Shown: positions 43,930-57,138, counted from the first letter of the stretch. The stretch: 64,000 nt of DNA from Phialocephala subalpina (GCA_900073065.1 FJOG01000005.1:1541420-1605419), one strand, 5' to 3'. Made by a program: numbers and translations. The notes: generated by a model not told the origin, from the letters alone.

Positions 43930-45243
43930 ATGTCATACAGCCCAACGCAAGAGGAGCATCTGCCAACCACTCCAGTACCAAAGAGCCCGAAGAGCCCGAA
44001 GACACCCGAACAGAGCAGCAAAACGGGAGTCGACGACCCGGACGAGCGTTTCGGCTGGCGGTATACCAATGATGGCCAGAAGGTGTTTTTCAGCCAAGCG
44101 CTCAAGCGCTTCCCTCCTGACGCAGATCGCAAGGGCATACGTAACCCATACTGGGTGGTTCTCCACCTGGAATGGACACTACAGGAAAAGGAGAAGGAAG
44201 AACTCAAGCGGAAGGTAGAGGAGAATACAGAGAAGAAGAGACTCGAGCAAGAGAACCTAAAGTTGAAGGAGAAGATCAGGCTGATGGAGCAGCAACACTT
44301 GGTCAAAGAAAACAAAAGGTTGGATGCCGAAGCAAGCGAGTCAAAAGAGAAAGCAGCCGAGTTCGAAAAAGCCAAGAACGCACAGATTCATGAGAACAAT
44401 GTCCTCAAGAAGAGGCTTCAAGAGCAGGAAAAGGGCCAGAAGACTCTCACGAAGACTCTCACCGATTTACAAGCCGGCTACATCTCGCTCGACGAAAAGC
44501 TCACGGCTACCTCAAACTCAAGGGACAGCTTCAAGACCTTGTATGACGACAAGCTTCGGAAAAACATTCTTCTTCAGGGTCAAACAGAGGAAAAGGACAA
44601 GCTCGTGGCCGACCTGAGGAAGCAAATAACCGAGCTCAGAGCTGATCTACAAACCAAGGAACCCCTAGTCAAGACCGGTATTGCCTTACGAGAACGGTTC
44701 AGAGTCGAAACAAAGCATGCTATCAAGGTCAAGAAAGAATCCCTAAGCGATACCGATCGGAAGCATATACGAGGAGGAGGTATTGCGGGTCATAGAGCTG
44801 ACGGTGACGCTGATGCAGCCCTCTTCGATCTTGTTTCGAAATTGGAAGCAAGAAATGAAAAGGAATACAGTGACCTATACGGCGTCGGTGTGCAAGAATA
44901 CCGAGCGCTGTCCTCCAGAAGGAAGAAATTGATCAACATGAAAGCAACACTCAAAGGCTCTGTTGCTATCAAAGGTTCCACAGCTTCATTGAGAAGCGAC
45001 GCAGCAATATTGGCAAGCCAACTAGAAGCGATGGGCTCGGAAATAGATGATAGTGATGAGGCCGAAGCGACATTACGGGAATTGGAGAATCTGGTCGATC
45101 GGATTTGCAAAGTTGACCACGAGGCAAAAAGGCCTTGGGCACGAGCAGCCCGTGATCCTCTGCCCCATAGTTCTGCAAATGGCACGCTCGAGGATGTGGA
45201 GCCGACGGAGGACGGCGCTAACTTGGATCTAATGGGCTGGTAG
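43930..45243 (+). CDS. Coiled-coil protein of unknown function
   Basis: A single-exon ORF of 437 residues starting MSYSPTQEEHLPTTPVPKSP. Residues 10-35 are Pro/Ser/Lys-rich. A short folded-looking segment follows (DERFGWRYTNDGQKVFFSQ). Residues about 75-250 are a continuous heptad-rich coiled coil (EKEKEELKRKVEEN, ENNVLKKRLQEQEK), then a charged helical C-terminal part ends with an acidic tail (EDVEPTEDGANLDLMGW). I recognise no family. A role in a cytoskeletal or vesicle scaffold would be guesswork. Start context and length favour a real gene; the absence of introns over 1.3 kb is slightly unusual for this window. Confidence 0.8.
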   Translation: MSYSPTQEEHLPTTPVPKSPKSPKTPEQSSKTGVDDPDERFGWRYTNDGQKVFFSQALKRFPPDADRKGIRNPYWVVLHLEWTLQEKEKEELKRKVEENTEKKRLEQENLKLKEKIRLMEQQHLVKENKRLDAEASESKEKAAEFEKAKNAQIHENNVLKKRLQEQEKGQKTLTKTLTDLQAGYISLDEKLTATSNSRDSFKTLYDDKLRKNILLQGQTEEKDKLVADLRKQITELRADLQTKEPLVKTGIALRERFRVETKHAIKVKKESLSDTDRKHIRGGGIAGHRADGDADAALFDLVSKLEARNEKEYSDLYGVGVQEYRALSSRRKKLINMKATLKGSVAIKGSTASLRSDAAILASQLEAMGSEIDDSDEAEATLRELENLVDRICKVDHEAKRPWARAARDPLPHSSANGTLEDVEPTEDGANLDLMGW

Positions 45244-46599
45244 ACTGGGAGGGAGGCTTGTAGGCTATTAATGAGTTGCTAGAGTGCTTAGATTTACGGC
45301 GAGGAAGGTTTGAGGTTGGATAGGATGTTTGGAACAGGGTCAGTACCGTATCATTGGGTAGAGAAGGGCAACGCACTCCAATAGAAGGCTCATAAATCAA
45401 AGTTTCGATGTCTCTCCCGCAGTATGTCATAACGAGAAGTGAAACCTATCGAATATAACAAAGAGGAAGAAATTACCTCGGTCTAGTTAATCGCTCGGAT
45501 AGAGAGTCGTGACTGGAGATCCAACCCTGCAACAACGAAGAAGAGTCAGTGTCCGGTATTTTCATCACAGGGAAACGACCTGTTAGGAACAAATTGCCTG
45601 ATTTGAGCGTGATACATGTGGTGTTGAAATGTGCTATGAGAAGTTCGAACATCGAGGGACAGGGGTTCATATATATACATCGAAAAACCCGCACACGTGG
45701 CAGCCGTCGTGTAAGTCTTCTCATTTCCAAGTTTCCTTGAGCTTTCGAAATACTAACAGGCTTCAAGGTCCAGGCTTCCGATCCGAGTTCCTCCGCGTTG
45801 GATGGATGTGCAGATGGAGCTGGCCCTGGCCATGTTGAAGATGCCGAAGAAGTAGCTGGTCATGAGAACGGTTTGTAGTACAGAGTGATGATAGCAATGG
45901 GTGATGTCAGCGAAAGCGAGGAAGCAGAACCTGCAACTATAAGCACGGTTTGTACAATCGAAACACTGTAGTATTTAAATAACAAAACAGGCAATGCAGA
46001 AACTTCTGGTATCAAGTTTGAGCTTGACTTAAGCCACGCGATGCCATCTCCATCTCATTCAGACAAAGCGATTAAGAGCTAGAGTATCATCAGTATCGAC
46101 TGATCCTGCTTCTAATTGCCATTCAAGCCATAATCCTGAAGACATTGAAGTAAGGCTCATCGGAGAACTAGAATTTGCTGCTGACTGGACCTGGTCAATG
46201 ATGACAATGCGGTCGAAGGTGGGGAAATGAATGCTTCAGACCTTCATGAGCAATCATAAACAGCAGGCATTTGCATACTAACATGGCAACATTATCATAT
46301 ATCGTAAGACTTGTATTTTAAGAAGTGAAGGTTGATATTAAAGAAGTGATGTCCGTTTCGTTTCAAAGGCCATCCGTTCGTCGATGATCAGATCAGGCCA
46401 CCAGAAGCGAGACACCAACAACGGTTGATCTCCATGGTTCCACGGCCATCCAAATTTATCGACCGAACAAAACACTCTACATCATACTACGTCTCCTTGC
46501 GTCTTCTCCATACAATCTCCAAACCTCTACCAATCTTTTCTACGCCCATTGAACACGCACCTCTTCAACTGCGACCTCAATCCCTATTGCGCTGTCACC
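45244..46599. other. Intergenic region
   Basis: 1.35 kb without supported genes. Short ORFs at 45473-45838 in both strands have no domain. A CT-rich leader precedes the 46600 start. Confidence 0.45.
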
Positions 46600-47394
46600 A
46601 TGGCGACTCTGAGCGAAGCCCAACCTCAACGACCCCTCCAAGGCGGCTGCTCTTGTGGACGCAACAAATACATCGTCTACATCCCACAGAACAGCACCGA
46701 AGGACCAACCGTATATTTCGACAATGGCCATCATCACCGTAAGCTCTGCCTCCCTCATCTGTTCCCCTCTCCAACACAATTGCCAAACACCTACTAACCC
46801 TCAAACCCACCAGGACGATCCCAAGCAACCCCCCTCTCCGCCTGGCTCCGCATCCCCCTCTCCTGGTACCACAGTACTACCTGCGCCTACCTTCCCGACG
46901 AGCTTCCCTCCTCTATCCGAAGAGTATACACGAGTCCCAATGAGCAACACTGCAAACGACACTTCTGCGGCTTTTGCGGCACACCGTTAAGCTACTGGTC
47001 CGAATCCCCCGCTTCAGAAGCTGAATACATCTCCTTGACGCTGGGCTCGTTGACTGGTGCTGATTTGAGGAATTTGGAGGAGTTGGGGTTGTTGCCGAAG
47101 GAAGCTACAGAGGAGGTTGAAGATAATGTTGTGATTGCGGACGAGGTGGAGAATGAGGGCTTACCGTGGTTTGAGACGTTGGTTGAGGGAAGCAAACTTG
47201 GAAGTATGAAGAAGAGTTGGGGAAGGAGGACTGATGGGAAATACAAGGTTGAGTGGGAGATTGTGGAGTGGACTGAGGGCGATGAGGGAGAGGGAGAGGG
47301 AGGGGTTGAGGGAGGGGAGGAATCGACGTTATCCGTTAAGCGGAAGTATGGGGAGGTTCATGAGCCGGATTCTGTTATGGAGGGGACTCATTGA
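46600..47394 (+). CDS. GFA/CENP-V (Mss4-like) domain protein
   Basis: Exons 46600-46738 and 46814-47394 give 239 residues. The N-terminal GGCSCGRNKYIVYIP carries the first zinc pair, a mid segment ATPLSAWLRIPLSWYHS follows, and RHFCGFCGTPLSYWSE carries the second CxxC pair of the fold. Then comes LTLGSLTGADLRNLEELG. From about residue 140 the sequence is acidic and Gly/Glu-rich and probably disordered. One zinc domain is present, unlike the split two-domain paralogue at 15.1-23.7 kb. A CHCxxC-type middle pair is not obvious here. Catalytic activity toward S-hydroxymethyl-glutathione cannot be inferred. Confidence 0.9.
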
Positions 47395-47749
47395 GGGAGG
47401 AGAAAGGAGTTACGCTGGATGACTGGGAAGGGGGAAGGGGGTTACGATGCTACGATATGATGGAATGCAGGAACGGATACCAATGAGAGAAACGACCTAG
47501 GCTTGGGTGGTTCTTCGGTCCTTCTGCACGGCATGGCAATACCGTGCTTCTTTCTAGCTGCACACTCTTGTAGCAATAGGTGGATATGGCTGGCAAAAGA
47601 AAATGGGGAGAAGGTACGGAAGGAAGAGATGCATGGACTGGAGTTTTCTGCACCAATTTGGTGGTAATAGCGACACATTCTACAACACTACACAGCTTTG
47701 ATTTGGCACCCTCTTCACCCCAAAATTAGACCCTTGATACCATTCTAAT
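47395..47749. other. Convergent 3' intergenic region
   Basis: Separates the GFA and beta-glucosidase 3' ends. No feature seen. Confidence 0.4.
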
Positions 47750-49300
<1,551 letters not shown>

Positions 49301-50388
49301 TTTTGGTTCAAATGAAGTTTACTGGTTGATTCGATTCTGCCTTTTCAACTAAGCTCCGGATAAATAGCAATAGAGCTTGGCAAGTAGATTGCCAACACGA
49401 GAAGCAAGCAGAGAGAAAGAAGAATGAAGAGAAAGAGAGGAAGAAAGAGGGAGAGCTAGGTATAAGTACCCTGACCCTGAGGGATATCGATTAGTGGGAT
49501 GCTCATTTCAAGCATGCTACAGATCTTCGGGTCGTATAGCAAAGGCAATGTATGTATCCGTACCTGATCTATGGGAAACCCACTCGGTTTCGGACCGTAT
49601 AGACCGGGTCATCTATCACAGGGTTATCATATCCTCATTCAAGGACGTTGGTGATGTTCCGTGACGAGACGCCCCACTGCTTGAGCTCGGAATGCGGGCG
49701 GATGGCGGGGTTGTTGATGGGTGAACTGCGGCGATGCAGGGAGAGGCAAGTGGGATGTTGATTGAGGCGGAATGCAGGGCCTGCGAGCCGCCGGAAGAAG
49801 GCGGCCCTTTCGGAATAGCTTCCACTCACGTGAGAAGGCGCCAACGACGTGGAGTATTTGTATGATGGAAAAAGGACTAGTAGAAGAAGTAGAGAAGGGA
49901 GAACAGGAAGTCGAGGTTGTTACTTGCGTGGGTAGGTGAGTGAGCAAGAAATTTTGTCTTATATAGAGGACAAAGGAGAGGAAAGGTGATGGGAGGATGG
50001 CTTTGACTTGCACAAGTCGATGAATGAACAGGCATTTTCTGTTGATGCAAAGACTTTATTTTGCTTTGCTGGGTATCATGACAGCGAACTGCTGCGTGGC
50101 AGTATATGCTGGTATCTATCTGTCATGTCTATGGCATCTCGATGCCCCCTTAACTCCGTTTTTGCTGGCCGTTCCATGCCCAATGCTCTCCCTTTATGCT
50201 GTATGAATTTATGATACATCCATGAACTCCATCCGTAATGCACAACTTTGGCAACTTATGAAAGAGGTCCAACACCCAAATACATCCATGTGCTCCATCT
50301 ATGATGCTGAAAAGGGGCTGTCTGTAAAAGAAGATGTCCGTTGAAGAACAACGGCCACCCGAGCTCCGGATGCTCACTCAACCATCTC
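49301..50388. other. Intergenic region
   Basis: Promoter of the beta-glucosidase gene and 3' side of BDP1. ORFs at 49616-50013 on minus overlap each other in different frames and lack domains. ATCCATG.. repeats near 50215-50300 (CATGAACTCCATC / CATGTGCTCCATC) are minor. Confidence 0.45.
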
Positions 50389-52887
50389 TCAGTCCATCTC
50401 GATTGACTGAATAACCACAACTTCCTCACCACCTGCATCCATCGCATGCTTATTCTTCCTAGGCTTCTTTGCCTGCACCTTGCCCTTGCCCTTTCGGCCA
50501 CTAGAAGCTGGGGCACAATCTCTACCTCTGCTTGGTCCTGGTGCTGCGTCGTCACTCTCCTCGCCGACACCCTCCAGCATTCGCCTCGCAGCCATGGCTT
50601 TCTCACTCGTGTTCTTAATTTCTGCCTTCTTCGCCCGATCAAGCGCTGCTTTCTCCTCCGCAATCTTGTCAAACTGCTCTTGCTGCTGTTTTTCTTCGTC
50701 TTCTAGCTCCTTCATGATTTCCTCCTTGGTCTGCAGCTTCAAACCCGACAATTTTTCGAATTGATCCATCTCGATGGCCTTCTTAGGATTCGTCATGTAT
50801 CTGGTGATTCTGTCTGGATTGTTTCTCTCCTCGGTGTTAAACTTGAGCTTGACCTGGCGTCTGCTTCTATGCGGGAACATCTTCGAAATCGTGTTGAAAT
50901 CCGTACCGTATTGGCCGACAAGTTTGTAGAACATGTCCGTAGCTGCTGCATCCCATCGATTTGACTTCTCCTTCTTCGAGAAGCTGGCAGAGGTGACGAC
51001 TCTCGTGAACTCGTTTTCTTCAATTTCCTCGAAAGCAGCACGTTCTGCTTCGCCTTCGGCTTGACGGTTGATTTGGAGAGATGCTTCATCAAGAACAATG
51101 ACACCATCGACAACCTTCAACTGTGGACCTTGTGGGCCTTTCTGACTAGGTGGTACTGCGCCGGCTTCTTTTTGTGCTGAAGGCCCAGGATTCTCGGTCG
51201 CTACAGTGCCTGCATTGGTTCCGGAGGGGCCTGGGTCTCCATTTAGGGCTGCGGCTGCATTTGCAGCTGCCTGTCTCGCTGCAGCGGCCAGCCTAGCATC
51301 ATCGTCTTGATCCTCAGCATCTAAGACTTCGATCAAATCGGGATGCATCTCACGCATCCTATTACGTGTAGCCTCTTGCTTCTTCTTTTGTTCCCTCTTC
51401 ATGATCTCATTATGCCAGACAGACTTCTTTCCAATCTTCAGGTCTTTGCATAGTTCCGTCAATGTCATCGTGGTAGGATCGATTTCTCCATCTTCGGCGT
51501 CGGAAGGTGTTTCATCACGCGCTTTTCGCTTTTCCTTCTTCTTCTTTCGGACTGCCTTCGCAGCCGCACGCCTTGCTTTGTTTAAACCCATATCGATCGT
51601 AGCTCTGCCGTCATCGTCCTCGCCTTCTGCGGCCCGGAGAATCTTCTTACGCCTCACAACCTTCTTCTTCTTCTTTCCTTTCTCCGTACCGGAAACAGGC
51701 TCCTCGATGATACCTCCTGATGTACCATCGGGATTAAGAATTGCCATTGGCACAACTTGTCCAGTTCTTTCAGGGGCGAAGATATCTCCTGCAGCACCGA
51801 AGGCTCCGCCTGGTGGTCCCATGTTGCCTGGTGGTCCAAGATCACCTGCCGCACCCAATGCTCCTCCGCCTGGAGGTCCAAAGTTGGCCCCAGCTCCCAT
51901 TCCGCCTGACTCTACAACGCGAGCGATATTTTCAGGCGATGGGTATCGGTATCTTGGCTCTTCGGCATCGTGCGCTGGTGATGGTGACCGTGATTCATCT
52001 CTTTCGTTCATCTCGATAGATGGGAGGACTTTTTCGGCGGCTTCTGGCTGTGCTGAAGTTCCTGGTGCTTGGACGATTGTCTCGTTGGTGCTTTCCAATA
52101 CAGCATGTTGCGGCTCAGGTGCTGCGCTGATGGATGAAATGGGACCATCGTGTCCAGAGGCTGCAACGCCAGTATTACGAGCTTCAATCTCTGGAGGTCG
52201 CTCAGTGCTTGTAGACGCCCGCTTTGCTGGATGTTCCCTGATCTCTTCGTCTCGTGATTTTCTCTTGAGCTCATTGGCCTTTGCTGTCGAGACTGTCGCA
52301 TCCTGCGCAATAGCTGGCTCAACTCTTGGAGCTTCCGCTGGGACCTCCGCACGTCTCTCGACCTGGTTCGCTTGCTCTGCGCTCGCACTTGGGGCTTCCG
52401 TTGGAATTGATTCTCTGCCAGTACGCTGAGCTTCCGATGTAGAGTCACGACGCGCCTCGGGGCCTGGGGACACTCGCTTCGCTGGGGATTCTGACACATC
52501 CTCCTCTCTGGACTTCCTCTTCAGCTCTTTCTCCTTTTGTAAATTCGTGGTTTGTGTAGTTTGTGAAGATTCAGCAATGGGAGCTGCGGAGACTTCGAGG
52601 TTCAAATTTGGGGGTGGGCGGACTTCGACGCTTGGGGTGAATTGCGTAGTCGGCTCTTGTGCTTGCTTTTGTTGTTGGACTTGGTTTTGCTCGCAGACTT
52701 GATTCTCCTCCACGATCTTATCCAACTCGATGGTTGAAATTGGCTCGGCCTCTGCAGGTAGTGATGGCGCTGGGGTTTGCGATTGACGTTCAACGCTGGG
52801 ACGAGTCGAAGATGATGCTGAAGGACCACCGGGTCTGCGTACTGGGCCTTTCTTCGGGGCGAAGTTTTTGCTTCTTCCTTTCAACAT
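50389..52887 (-). CDS. BDP1: Transcription factor TFIIIB subunit Bdp1 (B'')
   Basis: A single-exon ORF of 832 residues starting MLKGRSKNFAPKKGPVRRPG. Bdp1 joins TBP and Brf1 on RNA polymerase III promoters and helps open the DNA. The conserved core is near residues 630-720: FTRVVTSASFSKKEK, then the extended SANT domain with NRWDAAATDMFYKLVGQYG, ISKMFPHRSRRQVKLKFN and RYMTNPKKAIEMDQFEKL. Upstream is PTTMTLTELCKDLKIGKKS, also conserved in B''. The N-terminal half is disordered with two similar LKRKSRxExxxxxPAKR segments and a Gly/Pro repeat (GPPGGGALGAAGDLGPPGN). The C-terminus is basic (KGKGKVQAKKPRKNK). Nuclear. Divergent from BRE1. Confidence 0.93.
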   Translation of the reverse strand: MLKGRSKNFAPKKGPVRRPGGPSASSSTRPSVERQSQTPAPSLPAEAEPISTIELDKIVEENQVCEQNQVQQQKQAQEPTTQFTPSVEVRPPPNLNLEVSAAPIAESSQTTQTTNLQKEKELKRKSREEDVSESPAKRVSPGPEARRDSTSEAQRTGRESIPTEAPSASAEQANQVERRAEVPAEAPRVEPAIAQDATVSTAKANELKRKSRDEEIREHPAKRASTSTERPPEIEARNTGVAASGHDGPISSISAAPEPQHAVLESTNETIVQAPGTSAQPEAAEKVLPSIEMNERDESRSPSPAHDAEEPRYRYPSPENIARVVESGGMGAGANFGPPGGGALGAAGDLGPPGNMGPPGGAFGAAGDIFAPERTGQVVPMAILNPDGTSGGIIEEPVSGTEKGKKKKKVVRRKKILRAAEGEDDDGRATIDMGLNKARRAAAKAVRKKKKEKRKARDETPSDAEDGEIDPTTMTLTELCKDLKIGKKSVWHNEIMKREQKKKQEATRNRMREMHPDLIEVLDAEDQDDDARLAAAARQAAANAAAALNGDPGPSGTNAGTVATENPGPSAQKEAGAVPPSQKGPQGPQLKVVDGVIVLDEASLQINRQAEGEAERAAFEEIEENEFTRVVTSASFSKKEKSNRWDAAATDMFYKLVGQYGTDFNTISKMFPHRSRRQVKLKFNTEERNNPDRITRYMTNPKKAIEMDQFEKLSGLKLQTKEEIMKELEDEEKQQQEQFDKIAEEKAALDRAKKAEIKNTSEKAMAARRMLEGVGEESDDAAPGPSRGRDCAPASSGRKGKGKVQAKKPRKNKHAMDAGGEEVVVIQSIEMD

Positions 52888-53310
52888 GATTGCGGTTGCT
52901 ATCGATGAGGAGACATTCGAGCTGTGTTTGTCGTGAAGTCGGACTTCGTGAGGTTGAAAGTCGTGAAGTTCGAATTGTGATGGCGGGGAGTTCTGTCACA
53001 GCCGTTATCGAATTTCTACCTCCCACAGACGGTAGCCTCGTAACACTAAGCCATATGTAGTTTAGCCCAAAATACTCATTAGCGTCGAATTTAGACTTTG
53101 ATTCTTCTCAAGGAGTCCAACGTCAACTCATCCTCGAGATCAAACGCCTCGCCACAACGACTCCGCGCAACAACACCTTGGCTTGCTGCAACCGGCGCAG
53201 CAGGTCTCAGATCGACTCTCTCCGACTCTCCGTCGCATCTGCCTCACGGCCCTCGCTGTCTGATGCCGATATCAACGCCCCGTCAAGCATCTCACCCATC
53301 CTTCTCCAAG
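52888..53310. promoter_or_regulatory. Divergent promoter region of BDP1 and BRE1
   Basis: The 423 bases hold both 5' ends. Direct GTGAAGTTCG/GTGAAGTCGG repeats are visible at 52930-52970. No clear TATA box. Confidence 0.45.
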
Positions 53311-55882
53311 ATGGAGGATAGGAAGAGATCTGCCGGCGATGACCTCGCACCACCTACGAAGAGACAAGCTGTCAACGGCAAAGCCTCTGCGGACTCCGAT
53401 GTGCCATACTCTGGCGAAGTTGAGGTATGTCTATGCTGTCGTCACGGCTTCAACCCCCTTCCATCAACACGACTTCCACGATTGAACCATTCTCCCTTGT
53501 CTGTACGGACTTGGATGTATACAAATCATGTATCCTAAGGTGTACGATCTATCGATCTGGTGCTAATGCGCAGCCTGCTGTCTACAGCATGTTGCATAGC
53601 TTGCAGATCTGCCCCCTTCAGCAATCGTACATCCTCTCCAATCCATACCTACACATGCGCGTTCCTCATACCGATGGTCGTCTGTTCGCACAAGTGGGAT
53701 ATCATGCTGACGTGGATCGCGCAATAGAATTATCAGAAAGATGCAATATTACGACGGATGCAGGAGTTGAAGCGGGAGAAAGATACCCTGGAATCACAAT
53801 TAAAGGATGTACAAAAGAAAGCGGCTGATCACGATGACCACCTGCGTGTTGTCGATGCTTGGTGGACACAGGTAAAATTTGATCTGTTCACGTGCCTGTG
53901 ACCGAGGCTGACAGTATCGTAGTTGCTGGACGAGGTGAAATTACTTGTGGAGGACGAGATACCAACAGATGATGATATTGATGGTGAGTCTTGATTCCGA
54001 TGTCCGTGGTCTGTGCTGACATTTGGACAGGCTCATTCCCTACGGCATTGAACTTCAAGGGCAGTGAAGAGTTTCAGAACCACCTAACCTCAAAAGCGAA
54101 GGAGATCAAATCGAAGTTGAATTCTATGTTCACAAATTTAGCATCGACCCGCGGCAGACAGTCACCCGACCTTGGAGAACTGCAAGGAAAGCTCACCAAA
54201 CTCTTAGCTTCACAGAAGGAGTATGTCGTCAAAGTGGATCGGCTTCGTACCGAAAAGGAAGAACTTACCGAGCGCCTCGAGGTAGCATCACTACGATATA
54301 TCAAGGCAGAGAAAAAACTCGATCGAGCAAAGAGTGCTGCGGTTGCGAAATTGGAAGCACAAGCCATTGCTGGAAGCGGAAACAGTGCTGGCAGCGGTAT
54401 CGGAGCTGTTGAGAACGGAGATGTTGAGATGGTCAATGGCATATCCGAGCAGAGTGAAGCTTCCCAGACCGCTCTTAAGGAAGCCCAAGCTGTCGTTGCC
54501 AAGCAGCAAGAGCAATTGGAGGCCATCTCCGCAGAGAATAAGTCCTTGACAGAGCAACTGACAGCATTGAATACCAGGTTAACGAGCCTGACGGAGGATG
54601 ATTATGCGCGCACGGAGCTGTTTAAGCAATTCAGAGTCCAGCACGAAGATGTCATCCGCCGGATCAACCACCTCGAGGCCACGAACATCCAGCTACGAGA
54701 AGAAGCAGAGAAGTACCAAGCTGAGCGAACTGCTTTCCGTACACAGATCGAAACCGAAGCTGAGATTGTCACCGGTGAACTAGAAAGCCAATTGCAGAGG
54801 GTCGAAGCCGACCTTAGCAGAATCAGGTCAACTAGAGACGAACTTCTTGCCGACGTTGCCACTAGGAAGACAACGCAGGAGCACGAGCGGTCTTCTGTTG
54901 ATCATCTGAAGGAGCTTATCGGAGCCAGGGACGAAAAGATCGCATCTCTCGAGTTGGCGCAGGAAAGATTGCAAGCCCGGATCGACGAACAATCATGCGA
55001 ACCTACCCCCAGAGCAGAAATAGATTCATTGAGCCCAGAGGACCTGCGCAGGAAGTATGAGACCTTAGAGAAGGAATTCGATGCGATCAACAAGGAGATG
55101 CCAGGTCTGCAGAGTGCGTACAAGCGTGTACAGGCACTATCCTCGAAGAGGGTCATGGATTTCTCGTCTCTGGAAGAGAAAGTCCAACTTCTCGCCGCAG
55201 AGAAAGCCAAGGCAGAGCAGAAGTACTTTGCAGCCAGAAAGGATATGGATACCCGCCTCATGGAAGTTCGAGCATTGAAGACCCAAAATGCCAAGAGCTC
55301 CGAGATTATATCACAACTGAAGGATGTCGAAACTTCAAACCGAGCGCTGCTCACCAACCTCGAGAAGCAAATGGCTGATATGAGGCAGGCCAACACATCG
55401 ATCATGGCGGAGCACAAGAAGATGGAGACGACAAGCCGAGAAGCTACCAGCAAGTACGAGAGCATGAAGAACCAAGTCACAGAGCTCACAAATCTCCTCA
55501 AGGCAAAGGATTCCCACAATGCCAATACCAAGCAACGAATTCAGGCTGTCGAGCTCGAGATTGAGCAACTTCGTGTGAAATACGAACAAGCACAGAAGGA
55601 GAGAGACACTTGGAAGACGAAGAGTTTAAGCAATCAATCTGGTGAAGAGGAAATGCTTCGGGTAAGTGCTTGCTGTCGAGTTCTTGCTTTCATTGCTAAC
55701 TTTCCTAGTCTTTTGCTCTCTGCACCATCTGTCGAAAGGACTTCAAGAACACAGCAATCAAAACCTGCGGTCACACATTCTGCAACCAGTGTGTTGAAGA
55801 TCGTATCTCCAACCGTATGCGGAAATGCCCCAATTGCTCGAAAGCCTTTGACAGGACGGATATCATGACGATCCATATGTGA
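53311..55882 (+). CDS. BRE1: E3 ubiquitin-protein ligase Bre1 (histone H2B)
   Basis: Exons 53311-53424, 53728-53871, 53923-53983, 54031-55661 and 55709-55882 give 707 residues. Bre1 with Rad6 monoubiquitinates histone H2B, a step required for H3K4 and H3K79 methylation. The N-terminus MEDRKRSAGDDLAPPTKRQA is typical of fungal Bre1. ENYQKDAILRRMQELKRE continues in frame across intron 1, followed by LRVVDAWWTQLLDEVKLLV. Long coiled coils fill residues about 110-640. The C-terminal RING is C3HC4: CTICRKDFKN, then KTCGHTFCNQCVEDR and RKCPNCSKAFDRTDI. Intron 1 is 303 nt, long for this window, with a GCTGACG branch-like site at 53707. The protein appears intact. Confidence 0.96.
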
Positions 55883-56208
55883 TTGTCTTTTGCTTCACTT
55901 CAGCGTTGCTTCTGCGATTGTTGGATTATGGGATTGCCGATTTAGGCGTTATGAGACCCCCCGATGGTCGTGTATGATTGCATAAGACGGATGGGCGGAT
56001 TCTTTACTTCGAGCATGGCGTACGAGATGAGACGATCTCTTTTTCCCTCTGTACATCACGCTTTTCATTATCGTCATCTACACCACAGGGTGTTTACACT
56101 TTTTAGTTTCCTATTGGAAACAAAACCCAGCGCTTGGGTACAGTGTATGTAGAGCTAGATACCAGAAATGATCATTGAAACCAAATCCATGCATCTTTCA
56201 TTATGAGA
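55883..56208. other. Convergent 3' intergenic region
   Basis: Between BRE1 and SARAF stops. Nothing seen beyond T-rich 3' UTR-like sequence. Confidence 0.4.
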
Positions 56209-57138
56209 CTATCTTCGAGATGTTGATCCGAACCCTGTGCTTTCGTGCCTGGCAGAAGAGCTTGAGCTGGAACCACTTCGCGATGGTGCAGTGAAACTAC
56301 CTCCGCCGTTGTTGTTTCCACCAAACCACGAGCTACCTCTACTGTTGTTCAGCAGTGGTTCTTGCTGTCTGTTATTGCCAGACCTCCCCGCCATGTATCC
56401 AGCTGCCGCCCCAGCAGCAGTACCACTCCAGAATCCAGGTCTCCATCCTTCCTGATCAGAGCCATACGGTTTCCTCCCTGGATACGGTGGCGGAGGATCC
56501 CACGGATCGCCACCTCCAGGTCCACCACCCCACCCTCCTCCCCAGAATCTACCTGGCCGTCTAGGAACTCTTCTCTGCTGCGCCGGAAGACCTTGCCAAG
56601 CCGAATACAAGATCCAACCCAACACACCCAAAAACATCACAATAAACACATAACTAAACCAAGTACTCCCTTCCCCATCACTTGATCCAGAACCAGGCCA
56701 TTTATATCCTCCTCCATACTTCTCTTCTCCTTTATCTGTATAGACCAACCGATACTCAACACCACAACTTCCCTTCAAAACATAAGGATCGTCGGGACTA
56801 GAATACCCCTCACAAATCACCTCCGTACTGCCTAACTTGAATTCCTCTGGCATACTAGCTGTACAGCTCCATTCTATATCCTCGTCTCCGTATGAAGCCC
56901 CTTGGTTTGTGCATCGTAGAACGTCGATTTTGTAGTGGGAGCAGCCGGGGCCTTTGCAGGTGAGTTGAGGGATGGCGGAGACGCGACGGTGGGAGGTTTT
57001 TGCGTTGTTGCGGAGGGTCAAGGTCTTGACTTGGGAAAGAAGGATTGCATCTTTAGGTACTTTCTTTGCTGCGAGGGTGGTGTCAGAGAGGGCGAGGAGA
57101 GAGATGAGGGCGGGGTTGAGGAAGGTGAGGAGTTGCAT
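56209..57138 (-). CDS. SARAF-like store-operated calcium entry regulator
   Basis: A single-exon ORF of 309 residues. Signal peptide MQLLTFLNPALISLLALSDT is followed by the Cys-rich luminal domain of SARAF/TMEM66 (DUF1183): ILLSQVKTLTLRNNAKTSHRR, LTCKGPGCSHYKIDVLRCTN, IEWSCTASMPEEFKLGS, EVICEGYSSPDDPYVLKGSC and VEYRLVY. One transmembrane helix (YVFIVMFLGVLGWILYSA, about residues 162-182) leads to a Gly/Pro/Ser-rich cytosolic tail. In animals SARAF sits in the ER membrane and turns off STIM-Orai calcium entry. Fungi lack STIM/Orai, so the role here is unknown, though fungal homologues are common. The gene appears intact. Confidence 0.93.
   Translation of the reverse strand: MQLLTFLNPALISLLALSDTTLAAKKVPKDAILLSQVKTLTLRNNAKTSHRRVSAIPQLTCKGPGCSHYKIDVLRCTNQGASYGDEDIEWSCTASMPEEFKLGSTEVICEGYSSPDDPYVLKGSCGVEYRLVYTDKGEEKYGGGYKWPGSGSSDGEGSTWFSYVFIVMFLGVLGWILYSAWQGLPAQQRRVPRRPGRFWGGGWGGGPGGGDPWDPPPPYPGRKPYGSDQEGWRPGFWSGTAAGAAAGYMAGRSGNNRQQEPLLNNSRGSSWFGGNNNGGGSFTAPSRSGSSSSSSARHESTGFGSTSRR

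Noticed and set aside
51401..52429. 342-codon plus-strand ORF opposite BDP1
   Set aside because: Shadow of BDP1 on the other strand. The Ser/Ala/Gly-rich content is the complement of a low-complexity coding region.
54902..55531. 209-codon minus-strand ORF opposite BRE1
   Set aside because: Shadow of the BRE1 coiled coil; no independent signal.
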